From an uncultured Alphaproteobacteria bacterium (lineage in GTDB: Bacteria > Pseudomonadota > Alphaproteobacteria > HIMB59 > GCA-002718135), in NCBI GenBank assembly GCA_902560725.1, contig CACEMR010000003.1:32403-96402 (forward strand): a DNA stretch of 64,000 nucleotides. Reading direction: 5' to 3'. The first letter of the stretch is position 1. Each line of letters begins with the position of its first letter. Below the pieces are notes generated by a model. It had not been told where the DNA came from and ran no database searches. It saw only the letters and a program-made list of their open reading frames with translations. A program made the translations under genes and the position numbers. Below are positions 9,314 through 19,278 of this stretch, in pieces.

Positions 9314-10591
9314 ATGAAAAAATTTTCTTTTTTGAGTTTAATTTTAGGTTTTACTTTTGTTTCATCAAATGCATTTGCAGCTGTTGATCCTGAAGTATCT
9401 TATATTTTAAACACACTTTTATTTTTGATTGGTGGTTTTTTGGTTATGTGGATGGCAGCTGGTTTTGCAATGTTAGAGTCAGGACTTGTTACATCTAAAA
9501 GTGTTGCAACAATTGCAGCAAAGAATATCGGGCTATATTCCATAGCTGGTTTAATGTTTTGGTTAGTTGGATACAATTTAGCTTATGGTATTCCTGAAGG
9601 TGGTTTTATCGGAACATTTCTTCCTTGGAGTGATGCTAGCTCAATTGATACTGGGTATTCAGATGGCTCTGATTGGTTTTTCCAAATGGTATTTTGTGCA
9701 ACAACTTGTTCAATAGTATCTGGCACAATGGCTGAAAGGATTAAAATTTGGCCGTTCTTTTTATTTTGTGCAATATTAGCTGGCATTATTTACCCAATTG
9801 AAATGGGATGGCAGTGGGGTGGCGGTCACTTAGCAGCAGCTGGTTTTTCTGATTTTGCAGGATCAACACTTGTTCATAGTGCAGGTGGTGCTGCTGCATT
9901 AGCAGGAGCAATCTTACTTGGACCTCGTCTGGGTAGATTTGACTCAGATGGAGCAAAACCAATGGAACCATTTGCTAGTTCATCAATACCACTTGCAACA
10001 TTAGGTGTGTTTATCTTATGGCTAGGATGGTTTGGTTTTAATGGTGGATCACAATTAGCATTAGGTTCTTTTGAGGACTCAACTTCTGTTGCTACTATAT
10101 TCATTAATACTAATTTAGCTGCAGCTGCAGGTGTAATGGTATGTGCAGCTGTATCAAGATTAGTTGGTGGTAAAACAGATGTTGTAATGATGCTTAACGG
10201 TGCATTAGGTGGACTTGTGGCTATTACTGCAGAACCTCTTACACCTTCCCCAATTATGGCAATAATTATTGGCGGTATTGGTGGATTAGTTGTCTATTAT
10301 GGTACTTTATTATTAATAAGACTTAAAATAGATGATGTTGTTGGAGCTATTCCCGTTCATGGTTTTGCTGGTATTTGGGGTACGTTAGCTGTTCCACTTA
10401 CTAATTCAGGTACAAATTTTGGATCTCAAATTTACGGCATCTTATGGATCAATATATTTGTTTTCGTAGTTGCATTTATTGTTTGGTATCTAATGAAAAT
10501 AAGTATTGGAATAAGAATTAGTGAAGAAGCTGAAAAGCTTGGAACTGATAAAGCAGAAGTAGGCGTAATGGCTTACTCAATTCGTGATTAA
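9314..10591 (+). CDS. amtB: Ammonium transporter (Amt/Rh family)
   Basis: SDGSDWFFQMVFCATTCSIVSGTMAER, GGHLAAAGFSDFAGSTLVHSAGGAAALAGAILLGPR, VHGFAGIWGTLAV; signal peptide; GGAG ribosome-binding site before ATG at 9314. Confidence 0.96.
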   Translation: MKKFSFLSLILGFTFVSSNAFAAVDPEVSYILNTLLFLIGGFLVMWMAAGFAMLESGLVTSKSVATIAAKNIGLYSIAGLMFWLVGYNLAYGIPEGGFIGTFLPWSDASSIDTGYSDGSDWFFQMVFCATTCSIVSGTMAERIKIWPFFLFCAILAGIIYPIEMGWQWGGGHLAAAGFSDFAGSTLVHSAGGAAALAGAILLGPRLGRFDSDGAKPMEPFASSSIPLATLGVFILWLGWFGFNGGSQLALGSFEDSTSVATIFINTNLAAAAGVMVCAAVSRLVGGKTDVVMMLNGALGGLVAITAEPLTPSPIMAIIIGGIGGLVVYYGTLLLIRLKIDDVVGAIPVHGFAGIWGTLAVPLTNSGTNFGSQIYGILWINIFVFVVAFIVWYLMKISIGIRISEEAEKLGTDKAEVGVMAYSIRD

Positions 10592-10640
10592 TAATAGTTT
10601 AGTGATCGCTTGTAATTTAACTCCTTATAGTTGGTCGCTA

Positions 10641-10669
10641 AGTATGGAGGGGCATTGCCCCTTCATACT
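10641..10669 (+). terminator. Strong hairpin after amtB
   Basis: agtatggaggggc-att-gccccttcatact, 13-bp stem with one G-U pair; lacks a good U-tract. Confidence 0.55.
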
Positions 10670-10686
10670 ATTAAATGGGGGACGCA

Positions 10687-11058
10687 ATGATTGAAAATAA
10701 TATTATTAAGGAAAAAAAGAGAAATATTTATACTTCATTTTTTTCTGATAACTATTCATCAAGGTTTTTTTTCAAATCAATTCTTCATCATGTAATTTCT
10801 CTTGAAGTATATGAAAATAACAACTTAGACGGTATATCATTTGAAACAATTTGTTCTAATGTTCCAAAATCAATTGGATCCAGATCTTCAATACAGTCAA
10901 TACTAAACGATGCTTTAGATAGAAATATTTTTCTTAAATATCAGAGTGAAAAAGATAAAAGAATTAAAAATTATTATTTAAGTGAGTCATACTCTGATTT
11001 AATAAATAAATGGATTAATAAAGAAAAATCTTATTTCTTAAATGGAAATGGAGGTTAG
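10687..11058 (+). CDS. Hypothetical winged-helix/MarR-like protein
   Basis: GISFETICSNVPKSIGSRSSIQSILNDALDRNIFLKYQSEKDKRIKNYYLSES looks like a wHTH recognition helix plus wing; ATG 10687 has GGGGG upstream. Confidence 0.5.
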   Translation: MIENNIIKEKKRNIYTSFFSDNYSSRFFFKSILHHVISLEVYENNNLDGISFETICSNVPKSIGSRSSIQSILNDALDRNIFLKYQSEKDKRIKNYYLSESYSDLINKWINKEKSYFLNGNGG

Positions 11059-11059
11059 A

Positions 11060-11251
11060 ATGAAAACTATTTTTACAATTTCTGGAAAAAAATATTTATT
11101 AAAGTATGAAAGAAAAATGCCTGAAAAAGAAGTCTTAAAAATGAAATCCTTTGTTACAAATAAAGGCCAAAAGTTAATTAAGACTGATAAATTTAAGATT
11201 AAAAAAATAATTGAGAAAGATAAAGAAAGAATTTATGATATTTCTTTATAA
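11060..11251 (+). CDS. Hypothetical small basic protein
   Basis: Short ORF following the wHTH gene (MKTIFTISGKKYLLKYERKMPEKE...). Confidence 0.5.
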   Translation: MKTIFTISGKKYLLKYERKMPEKEVLKMKSFVTNKGQKLIKTDKFKIKKIIEKDKERIYDISL

Positions 11252-11803
11252 TTAGCAATTACCAGAATTATAAGAGAGTTTATTAGGATCAACACCTAGT
11301 AAATTATAGGCATCATTCCATTTATTAGTTACACTTTCATCAAATATAAAGCTTGTATCTGCTTTAAGTGTCATCCAGCTATTTGATGCTAACTCAAGTT
11401 CAATTTGTCCCGGTTCCCAACCAGCATATCCTAAAGCTAAAATACTATTTTTTGGACCATTTCCTTTTGATAAATCTTCAAAAAACTCAGATGTGCTAGT
11501 CAGTGCTACACCTTTTGCAATTGTAAGGGTTTCTTTTTGAATAACCTCATCTGAATGTAAAACAAATCCTCGTCCACTTTCTACTGGACCACCATACCTT
11601 ATATAAAGTTTTTTATTAGTTAAAGGCTTATCAATTCCAAGTTGTTCTAATAAATCTGGATACAAATCATAGTCAATTTTCTTATTTATTATTATTCCCA
11701 TTGCTCCATCTTTAGAGTGGGCACACATATAAATCACAGTTTTTTCAAATCGTTCATCCTGTAAGGAAGGCATTGAAATTAAGATCTGTCCTGTTAAATT
11801 CAT
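11252..11803 (-). CDS. YqgE/AlgH family (UPF0301) protein
   Basis: LTGQILISMPSLQDERFEKTVIYMCAHSKDGAMGIIINK, RYGGPVESGRGFVLHS, LGYAGWEPGQIELELASNSW. Confidence 0.95.
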   Translation of the reverse strand: MNLTGQILISMPSLQDERFEKTVIYMCAHSKDGAMGIIINKKIDYDLYPDLLEQLGIDKPLTNKKLYIRYGGPVESGRGFVLHSDEVIQKETLTIAKGVALTSTSEFFEDLSKGNGPKNSILALGYAGWEPGQIELELASNSWMTLKADTSFIFDESVTNKWNDAYNLLGVDPNKLSYNSGNC

Positions 11804-11859
11804 ATAATATATATATTCGTTTTATTTATAATAATTCAATGCTTTATTATACTTTTCTT

Positions 11860-13917
11860 ATGAAAAAATTATTAAATATTAGAAAATTACTCTCAATATC
11901 ACTATTAATAATATTTTCTTCCATTTTTAATGACTCATTATTTGCATTATCTACTGATTGGGTAATAAATGACAAATCAAAAGTACGATTGATTTCATCA
12001 AAAACTAGTTCAGACAATATGGAGAGTTTGATTCTTGGATTAGAATATCAGCTAGAGCCTGGTTGGAAAACTTATTGGAAGTCACCAGGTGGAGGAGGCT
12101 TCCCTCAAATGATCGAATGGAATAATTCTACTAATATCAATGAATTAAAAATTGATTGGCCTACTCCTAAGGAGTTTGAAATTCTTGGCCTTACTTCTCT
12201 TGGTTATGAAGATAAAGTGATTTTTCCTTTGAGGATAAATTTAAAAAACAAAAATATTTTGACTGAAATTAATTTACAAATCAATTACCTTGTTTGTAAA
12301 GATATTTGTATTCCTGGAAATGCAAATCTATATCTTAAAATTTTACCAGGTAAAGGTGAATACACTGATTTTTTTTATGACATTGAAAAAACTAAATCAT
12401 CTCTTCCTATAGAAGATATTAATTTAAGTCCAATTTTTAATTTAAACACTAAAGCAATTATAAATTCAAATAAAGTTCAAATTCAAATAATAGCAGAGTC
12501 ACATGAAAACTTTATAAATAACAAAATTTTTATTCATACACCTTTTGGATTACCTGTTGTTCAACAAACAAATAAATATTCTTTCAACTTAAAAAAAATA
12601 GATTCAAAATTTGTCTTTGATGCAGATCAATTTTCAAAAAAAAATTTTCCAATTGAAGTACTTATATCTGATCAAAACCATAATTTTAACTTCATTGAAA
12701 ATATTAGTTTAGAAGAAAATTCGTTTGAAGTTAATATAAACAAATCAATACTTCATATTCTTTTAATTTCTTTTTTAGGAGGTTTTATTTTAAATTTAAT
12801 GCCGTGTGTCTTTCCTGTATTATCGATAAAACTATTGTCAGTATTGAATACAAAATCTGAAAATATTAGGTTAAGTTTTATCTATACAGCAATTGGTATT
12901 ATTACTTCATTTTTATTATTAGCACTATTTTTCTTCATTCTTAAACAAACGCAAATTTCTATTGCTTGGGGTATGCAGTTTCAAGACCAATATTTCTTAA
13001 TATTTATTTTATTGATACTTACTTTTTTTTGTCTAAATACACTAGGTTTATTTGAGATTGAATTACCAATCTTAATTAGACAATCTAAAATTTTTGATAA
13101 AGGAAGTGGTTTTTTTACTAAAAATTTTTTTAATGGATTATTTGCAACTTTATTAGCCACTCCATGCACAGCTCCCTTTGTTGGAACAGCAGTAACAATA
13201 GCTTTTACTCAAACATCTTTTATACTTTTTTCAGTTTTTCTTTTTATGGGATTAGGTATGAGTATTCCATATATTCTTGTTTCAATTTTCCCTAAAACTA
13301 TTTTAATACTTCCTAAATCTGGAAAATGGACTGTTTATACAAAATATTTTTTATCTATCTTGCTTATTGCAACAATTATTTGGGTTTTAAATATTTTATT
13401 AAATTTTTTTAATGAGTTTTTTATAATTTTTTTCTTAATAACATTGTTTTTTTTATTTATAATTTATAGATATAATTATCTTAAATATACGGCAACGATT
13501 ATTTTGATTATTGGTTTATTTTCCATTCCATCATTAAGTTTTTTTGATCAAAATAAAAAAATTATTAATGATGAAAAATGGGTTAATTTTATTGATACTA
13601 ATATACCTGAATTAATTAAAAATAATGAAATTATTTTTATTGATATCACTGCTGATTGGTGTGCCACATGTCAATTTAATAAACTCAATGTTCTTGAAAC
13701 AAAAAAAATTAAAAATATTTTCGATCAAAATAATATTGTACTTGTAAGAGCTGACTGGACCAAGCCTAATAAACTAATTGATGACTATCTTAAAAAATAT
13801 AATAAATTCGGCATACCATTTAATGCATTTTTTTCTTCAAAATATTCCGAAGGTATTATCCTTTCAGAAATATTAAGTGAAAAAGAAATAATAAATACGT
13901 TAGAAATAATAAAATGA
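11860..13917 (+). CDS. DsbD-family protein-disulfide reductase (ScsB/DsbD-like) with C-terminal thioredoxin domain
   Basis: NLMPCVFPVLSIKLLS, LLATPCTAPFVGTA, IDITADWCATCQFNKLNVL; TM-rich; start at 11860 gives a signal peptide. Confidence 0.9.
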   Translation: MKKLLNIRKLLSISLLIIFSSIFNDSLFALSTDWVINDKSKVRLISSKTSSDNMESLILGLEYQLEPGWKTYWKSPGGGGFPQMIEWNNSTNINELKIDWPTPKEFEILGLTSLGYEDKVIFPLRINLKNKNILTEINLQINYLVCKDICIPGNANLYLKILPGKGEYTDFFYDIEKTKSSLPIEDINLSPIFNLNTKAIINSNKVQIQIIAESHENFINNKIFIHTPFGLPVVQQTNKYSFNLKKIDSKFVFDADQFSKKNFPIEVLISDQNHNFNFIENISLEENSFEVNINKSILHILLISFLGGFILNLMPCVFPVLSIKLLSVLNTKSENIRLSFIYTAIGIITSFLLLALFFFILKQTQISIAWGMQFQDQYFLIFILLILTFFCLNTLGLFEIELPILIRQSKIFDKGSGFFTKNFFNGLFATLLATPCTAPFVGTAVTIAFTQTSFILFSVFLFMGLGMSIPYILVSIFPKTILILPKSGKWTVYTKYFLSILLIATIIWVLNILLNFFNEFFIIFFLITLFFLFIIYRYNYLKYTATIILIIGLFSIPSLSFFDQNKKIINDEKWVNFIDTNIPELIKNNEIIFIDITADWCATCQFNKLNVLETKKIKNIFDQNNIVLVRADWTKPNKLIDDYLKKYNKFGIPFNAFFSSKYSEGIILSEILSEKEIINTLEIIK

Positions 13918-14396
13918 AAAAAAATATACCTGATATTAAAGTCCCAATAATTAAAAATGGAATTGATAAAATATCATCATTATTAAATGAGTTTGAAAAT
14001 AAAAAAATTATATTATTTGGTGTTCCTGGTGCATTCACACCAACTTGTTCAGAAAAACATCTTCCAGATTATATTAATTCTTTTAATTTATTACAAAATA
14101 AAGGAATATCAGATATTTATTGTTTATCAGTAAATGACAAGCATGTAATGAAAGCATGGTTAATCAGTCATAACAATTCTAAAAATATAATTGGAATTGC
14201 TGATGGCAATGCTGAAATTACAAATTATTTTGAACTGCAGGAAGATAAATCAAAAAATTATATGGGTTTACGATCTTCACGATTTGCAATGATTGTTTTT
14301 AATAATAATATAAAAAAAATTTTTATTGAAAAGCCAGGTGAATATAAAGTAAGTTCACCTGATAATATTATTAATTATATTGATGAACAAAATTGA
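13914..14396 (+). CDS. Peroxiredoxin (Prx5-like)
   Basis: ILFGVPGAFTPTCSEKHLPDY; VNDKHVMKAW. Confidence 0.93.
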   Translation: MKKNIPDIKVPIIKNGIDKISSLLNEFENKKIILFGVPGAFTPTCSEKHLPDYINSFNLLQNKGISDIYCLSVNDKHVMKAWLISHNNSKNIIGIADGNAEITNYFELQEDKSKNYMGLRSSRFAMIVFNNNIKKIFIEKPGEYKVSSPDNIINYIDEQN

Positions 14397-15120
14397 TTTA
14401 ACAAATAAGACAGCTATTGTGACTGGTGGAGCTCAAGGCTTTGGTCTAGCAATTACAAAAAGATTTATAGACTCTGGATGTAAAGTTGTAATTTGGGATA
14501 AAGATGAAAAACTTTTAGATACTTTAAAATTAAAAAATATTATTAAAATAAAAATAGATGTAACTAAATATGATGAAGTTGAAAATGCTTTTAAAAAAAC
14601 TTTAAAATTATCTAAGAGTGTTGATATTTTAATCAACAATGCAGGAATTGCAGGTCCTAGTTATAAATCCTGGGATTATCCAATTAATGACTGGCAAAAA
14701 GTTTTTGATATAGATGTAACTGGTGTTTTTTATTGTTGTAAAGTAATAGTCCCACACATGATAAAAAATAATTATGGAAGAATTGTAAATATTTCTTCAA
14801 TAGCTGGTAAGGAGGGCAATCCTAATGCAATGCCTTATAGTGCAGCTAAAGCTGCTGTAATAGCACTAACAAAATCACTTGGTAAAGAATTAGCAGATAA
14901 AAATATTGCAGTTAATTCTGTCACTCCAGCAGCTGCAAAAACAAGGATTTTCGATCAAATTAGTCAAGAACATATAGATTATATGCTATCAAAAATACCT
15001 CGAAATAGATTTATACTTGTTGAAGAATTAGCTTCACTAGTTGCATGGATGTCCTCAGAGGAAAACTCATATACAACTGGAGCAGTTTTTGATTTAAGTG
15101 GTGGTAGAGCAACTTATTAA
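14383..15120 (+). CDS. SDR family oxidoreductase
   Basis: TAIVTGGAQGFGLAI, NNAGIAG, YSAAKAAV (YxxxK). Confidence 0.93.
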   Translation: MNKIDLTNKTAIVTGGAQGFGLAITKRFIDSGCKVVIWDKDEKLLDTLKLKNIIKIKIDVTKYDEVENAFKKTLKLSKSVDILINNAGIAGPSYKSWDYPINDWQKVFDIDVTGVFYCCKVIVPHMIKNNYGRIVNISSIAGKEGNPNAMPYSAAKAAVIALTKSLGKELADKNIAVNSVTPAAAKTRIFDQISQEHIDYMLSKIPRNRFILVEELASLVAWMSSEENSYTTGAVFDLSGGRATY

Positions 15121-15128
15121 ATTAATAT

Positions 15129-16862
15129 ATGAATAAAAAAAATAAATTTAGATCATCGGATTGGTATAATTCTAAAAGTAATAGAAGAGATACTTTTGTT
15201 CATCGAGGATGGATGAGAAATCAAGGACATCCAAGTCACTTATTTGATGGTAGGCCGGTAATCGGTATATGCAACACTTGGTCTGAGTTAACCCCTTGTA
15301 ATGGACACTTTAGAGAAATTGCTGATTCAGTTAAAAAAGGCGTCTATGAAGCTGGAGGATTTCCTCTTGAGTTCCCTGTCTTTTCAGCCAGTGAGTCCAA
15401 TTTAAGACCAACTGCAATGTTATTTAGAAATCTTGCAAGCATGGATGTTGAAGAAGCAATTAGAGGCAATCCCATTGACGGTGTAGTTCTATTAATGGGA
15501 TGTGATAAAACCACACCTTCATTATTAATGGGCGCTGGTAGTGTTGATCTCCCCACTATAGGTGTATCTGGCGGCCCAATGTTAAATGGACATCATAAAG
15601 GTGATACAATTGGTTCTGGCACGGGTGTTTGGCAATTAGATGCAGACTTAAATGCAGGATTAATAACAGAAGATGAATTTATTGATGCTGAAATTTCAAT
15701 GAGTCGTTCAAAAGGTAATTGCATGACAATGGGAACTGCTTCAACAATGGGAAGTATGGTAGAAGCTCTTGGCATGTCTTTACCTGGTAATGCAGCAATA
15801 CCTGCGGTAGACGCTAGACGATATGCTTTAGCTCATATGTCGGGTAAAAGAATTGTAGAAATGGTAAAAGATAATTTAAAAATTTCTAAAATTATAACAA
15901 AACAATCTTTTGAAAATGCTATAAAAATAAATGGAGCAATTGGTGGATCAACAAACGCTGTTATCCATTTAGCTGCAATTGCTGGAAGACTAGAAATTGA
16001 TTTAAATTTAAATGATTGGGAAAAATGTGGAAAAAATATTCCAACTTTAGTAAATCTTCAACCATCTGGAAAATATTTAATGGAAGATTTTTATTATGCT
16101 GGAGGCCTACCAGTTGTAATTAAAAGACTTTTAGATCAAAAACTGCTTCATAAAAACTGTATGACAGTTAATGGAAAAACTATTTCCGAAAATAATGAAA
16201 TAGCAAAATGTTGGAATGATGATGTTATAAAAAATTTTAATGATCCATTAGTTGCAGATGGTGGAATTAAAATTCTAAGAGGCAATATTTCCCCAGATGG
16301 TGCTATTATAAAACCTTCAGCCGCAACACCAGAATTAATGAAACATAAAGGTAAGGCTGTAGTTTTTGAGTCTATTGAAGAATTGCACGCTAGAATTGAT
16401 GATCCAAATTTAGATGTAGATGAAAAATCAATACTTGTTTTAAAAAATTGCGGCCCAAAAGGATATCCTGGAATGGCTGAGGTGGGAAATATGAGATTAC
16501 CTCAAAAACTATTGAAGAAGGGAGTTAGAGATATGATTAGAATCTCTGATGCCAGAATGAGCGGAACTGCATTTGGAACTGTTATTTTACATACTGCGCC
16601 TGAAGCAGCTGTTAAAGGCCCATTGGCAGCAGTCCAGAATGGGGATACAATCGAAATAGATGTGGAAAAAGGTTTAATGAATTTGTTGGTTTCAGATGAA
16701 ATTATTAAAAAAAGATTAGAGAAATATGAACCAGTACTTCCTGAGATTAATAGTGGATATCAAAAAATGTATGTAGATCATGTTCTTCAAGCTGATAAAG
16801 GAGCCGATCTTGATTTTTTAATTGGTAAAAGAGGTGATGAAGTAAAAAGACACAGTCATTGA
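15129..16862 (+). CDS. IlvD/Edd family dehydratase (sugar-acid dehydratase, L-arabonate dehydratase-like)
   Basis: GICNTWSELTPCNGHFREIADSVKKGVYEAGGFPLEFPVFS, LLMGCDKTTPSLLMGA, GNCMTMGTASTM, SDARMSGTAFGTVILH. Confidence 0.92.
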   Translation: MNKKNKFRSSDWYNSKSNRRDTFVHRGWMRNQGHPSHLFDGRPVIGICNTWSELTPCNGHFREIADSVKKGVYEAGGFPLEFPVFSASESNLRPTAMLFRNLASMDVEEAIRGNPIDGVVLLMGCDKTTPSLLMGAGSVDLPTIGVSGGPMLNGHHKGDTIGSGTGVWQLDADLNAGLITEDEFIDAEISMSRSKGNCMTMGTASTMGSMVEALGMSLPGNAAIPAVDARRYALAHMSGKRIVEMVKDNLKISKIITKQSFENAIKINGAIGGSTNAVIHLAAIAGRLEIDLNLNDWEKCGKNIPTLVNLQPSGKYLMEDFYYAGGLPVVIKRLLDQKLLHKNCMTVNGKTISENNEIAKCWNDDVIKNFNDPLVADGGIKILRGNISPDGAIIKPSAATPELMKHKGKAVVFESIEELHARIDDPNLDVDEKSILVLKNCGPKGYPGMAEVGNMRLPQKLLKKGVRDMIRISDARMSGTAFGTVILHTAPEAAVKGPLAAVQNGDTIEIDVEKGLMNLLVSDEIIKKRLEKYEPVLPEINSGYQKMYVDHVLQADKGADLDFLIGKRGDEVKRHSH

Positions 16863-16866
16863 ATTT

Positions 16867-18234
16867 TTAGTCAAAGATTTTACCAGGGTTCATTATATTA
16901 TTTGGATCAAAGCTTTTTTTAATTAACTTCATAAGAGGAATATTATCCGGGTGTTGTTTATTCAAGTATTCTTTTTTTTGCAGCCCTATGCCGTGTTCTC
17001 CTGTGATTGTTCCATCCATTTGTAGGGCTTTATCAATTAATTTATTACTAAACTCTCTTATGTAAGCATATTCATTTTCTTTTGTTGGATCATAAACAAT
17101 AGTTACATGAAAATTTCCATCACCAACATGTCCTACCATTGGAGCTTTTAACCCTGTTTCTTGAAGTTCATTTTCTGCAAATTTGATACACTCTACGATG
17201 TTTGAAATAGGAACGCAAACATCAGTAGCATAAACTCTTACATTGTCCCCCTGTGCTTTAACTGAATAATAAACATTATGTCTTGCTTTCCATATTGTAT
17301 TTCTTTCCTCAGTATTTGCTGCCCACTTAAAATCACTTCCATTATTATTTTTTGAAATATCTTGAACAACATTTATTGACTCTTTATTTGATATTTCGCT
17401 ACCATGAAATTCATAGAATAAAGTTGGGAGAATATCCATATTTTTAAGATTAGAATATTTTATACTGATATCCATTTGATCTTTGTTTAATAACTCTACT
17501 CTTGCTATTGGTACTCCATATTGAATTATTTCTTGAGCCGTTAATACAGCTGAGTCAAGATCTGGAAAATGACATACAGCACTCATTATACTTTCTGGAA
17601 TTGGGGACAATCTGAGATGAACTTCTGTTATAATACCTAGTGTTCCTTCTGATCCTACAAAAAGGTTAGTCAAATTGTATCCTGCTGATGTTTTTTTTGC
17701 CCTTGTTCCTGTTTTAATTATATCACCATTTGCTAGTACAACTGTAAGACCAAGAACAGCAGTTCTCATGGTTCCATATCTTACAGCCATAGTTCCTGAT
17801 GCAGAACAAGCTGCCATCCCACCTAATGAAGCATTTGCACCAGGATCAATTGGAAAAAAAACACCTTTATCTTTCAGATTTTCATTTAGTTGTTCACGAG
17901 ATACATTTGCCTGAACTCGACAATCAAAGTCATCCTCATTAATTGCAATAATTTTATTAAAGTTTTCTAGAGATATTGTAAAACCTTTATCATTTCCAAC
18001 AACATGCCCCTCTAAAGAAGTACCAGTGCCATAAGCAGTTACAGGAACTTTATACTCATTACAAATTTTCAAGATTTTTGATAGTTCATCATTATTATTT
18101 GGGAATAAAACAGCTTTTGGTAATACAGGATCGTAGGCATCTTCACCTTTTGCATGATTATTTCTAACACTTTCTGAAAAAGAGATTCTTTCCTTTAAAA
18201 GCTCTTTTAAATTGTCTAATAATCCTCTATCCAT
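16867..18234 (-). CDS. FAD-binding oxidase (GlcD / D-lactate dehydrogenase family)
   Basis: VTAYGTGTSLEGHVVG, GLTVVLANGDIIKTGTRAKKTSAGYNLTNLFVGSEGTLGIITE, GTITGEHGIGLQKK, DPNNIMNPGKIF. Confidence 0.94.
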   Translation of the reverse strand: MDRGLLDNLKELLKERISFSESVRNNHAKGEDAYDPVLPKAVLFPNNNDELSKILKICNEYKVPVTAYGTGTSLEGHVVGNDKGFTISLENFNKIIAINEDDFDCRVQANVSREQLNENLKDKGVFFPIDPGANASLGGMAACSASGTMAVRYGTMRTAVLGLTVVLANGDIIKTGTRAKKTSAGYNLTNLFVGSEGTLGIITEVHLRLSPIPESIMSAVCHFPDLDSAVLTAQEIIQYGVPIARVELLNKDQMDISIKYSNLKNMDILPTLFYEFHGSEISNKESINVVQDISKNNNGSDFKWAANTEERNTIWKARHNVYYSVKAQGDNVRVYATDVCVPISNIVECIKFAENELQETGLKAPMVGHVGDGNFHVTIVYDPTKENEYAYIREFSNKLIDKALQMDGTITGEHGIGLQKKEYLNKQHPDNIPLMKLIKKSFDPNNIMNPGKIFD

Positions 18235-18268
18235 ATTACGAATATTATTTGAAATTTATAAAAAGTAA

Positions 18269-19267
18269 ATGAATACTACACCTCTAGAATTAAATAAAAT
18301 ATATGATTTAGCATACAATGCTCTAAAAAAACATGGGTGTGATGATTTTAATGCTGAGTCTGTTGCAACTACTGTCACTCATGCTGAAAGAGACGGCAGT
18401 GTTTCACATGGTTTATTCAGAATACCAGGCTACATAGCTTCTTTAGAAAGCAAAAAAGTAAATGGAGTATCACGACCATCAAGTACTTACCTCACACAAA
18501 ATGCAATACGTGTTGAGGGTGATTATGGTTTTGCTCCTGTAGCAATAAAAGTTGGTTTACCGGATTTAATCAAAACTACATCTTCACACGGAGTTGGTAT
18601 CTTAACAATCACCAACACTCATCATTTTGCTGCTTTATGGCACGAAACTGAAGCATTAGCAGAAAAAAATTTAATTGGTATCGCGTGTACAGCCTATAAA
18701 CCAAGTGTTGCTCCAGCTGGTGCAAAAAAACCATTGTTTGGAACAAATCCAATTTCATTTGCTTGGCCTAGAAAAAATAATACTCCAGTTGTATATGATA
18801 TGGCAACATCAACTATGGCAATGGGGGAAGTTCAAGTAGCTGCACGAGATGGTCACAAAGTACCTTTTGGAACAGGATTAAATAAAGAAGGAAATAAAAC
18901 TGATGATCCATCTCAAATTGCAAATGGCGGAGTTCTATTAACATTCGGTGATTATAAAGGATCAGCAATAGCTATGATGATTGAATTGCTTTCAGCAGGT
19001 CTAGTAGGGGATTTATTTAGTTTTGAGGCAAAAGAAGAGGATAATAATGATGGGGGTCCTGCTAGAGGTGGTGAATTTATAATGGCTTTATCTCCTGAAT
19101 TGATAGCGGGAAAAGATTGGAACGAACATGCTGAAAAATTTTTTACACAAATGCTATCATTAGATGGCGTGCGTTTGCCGGGTCAAAGAAGGCACAACAA
19201 CAGAAATGACAAAGGTCCTAGAGAAATAAATACTAATTTATTAGAAAAAATAAAAAGTTTAATATAA
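18269..19267 (+). CDS. Ldh family (malate/L-lactate/ureidoglycolate) oxidoreductase
   Basis: VTHAERDGSVSHGLFRIPGY, GVGILTITNTHHFAALWHE, YDMATSTMAMGEV. Confidence 0.92.
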   Translation: MNTTPLELNKIYDLAYNALKKHGCDDFNAESVATTVTHAERDGSVSHGLFRIPGYIASLESKKVNGVSRPSSTYLTQNAIRVEGDYGFAPVAIKVGLPDLIKTTSSHGVGILTITNTHHFAALWHETEALAEKNLIGIACTAYKPSVAPAGAKKPLFGTNPISFAWPRKNNTPVVYDMATSTMAMGEVQVAARDGHKVPFGTGLNKEGNKTDDPSQIANGGVLLTFGDYKGSAIAMMIELLSAGLVGDLFSFEAKEEDNNDGGPARGGEFIMALSPELIAGKDWNEHAEKFFTQMLSLDGVRLPGQRRHNNRNDKGPREINTNLLEKIKSLI

Positions 19268-19278
19268 CTTTTAAAATA

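Noticed and set aside
9583-10104. Three minus-strand ORFs inside amtB
   Set aside because: Antisense to amtB; composition reflects the conserved sense-strand sequence
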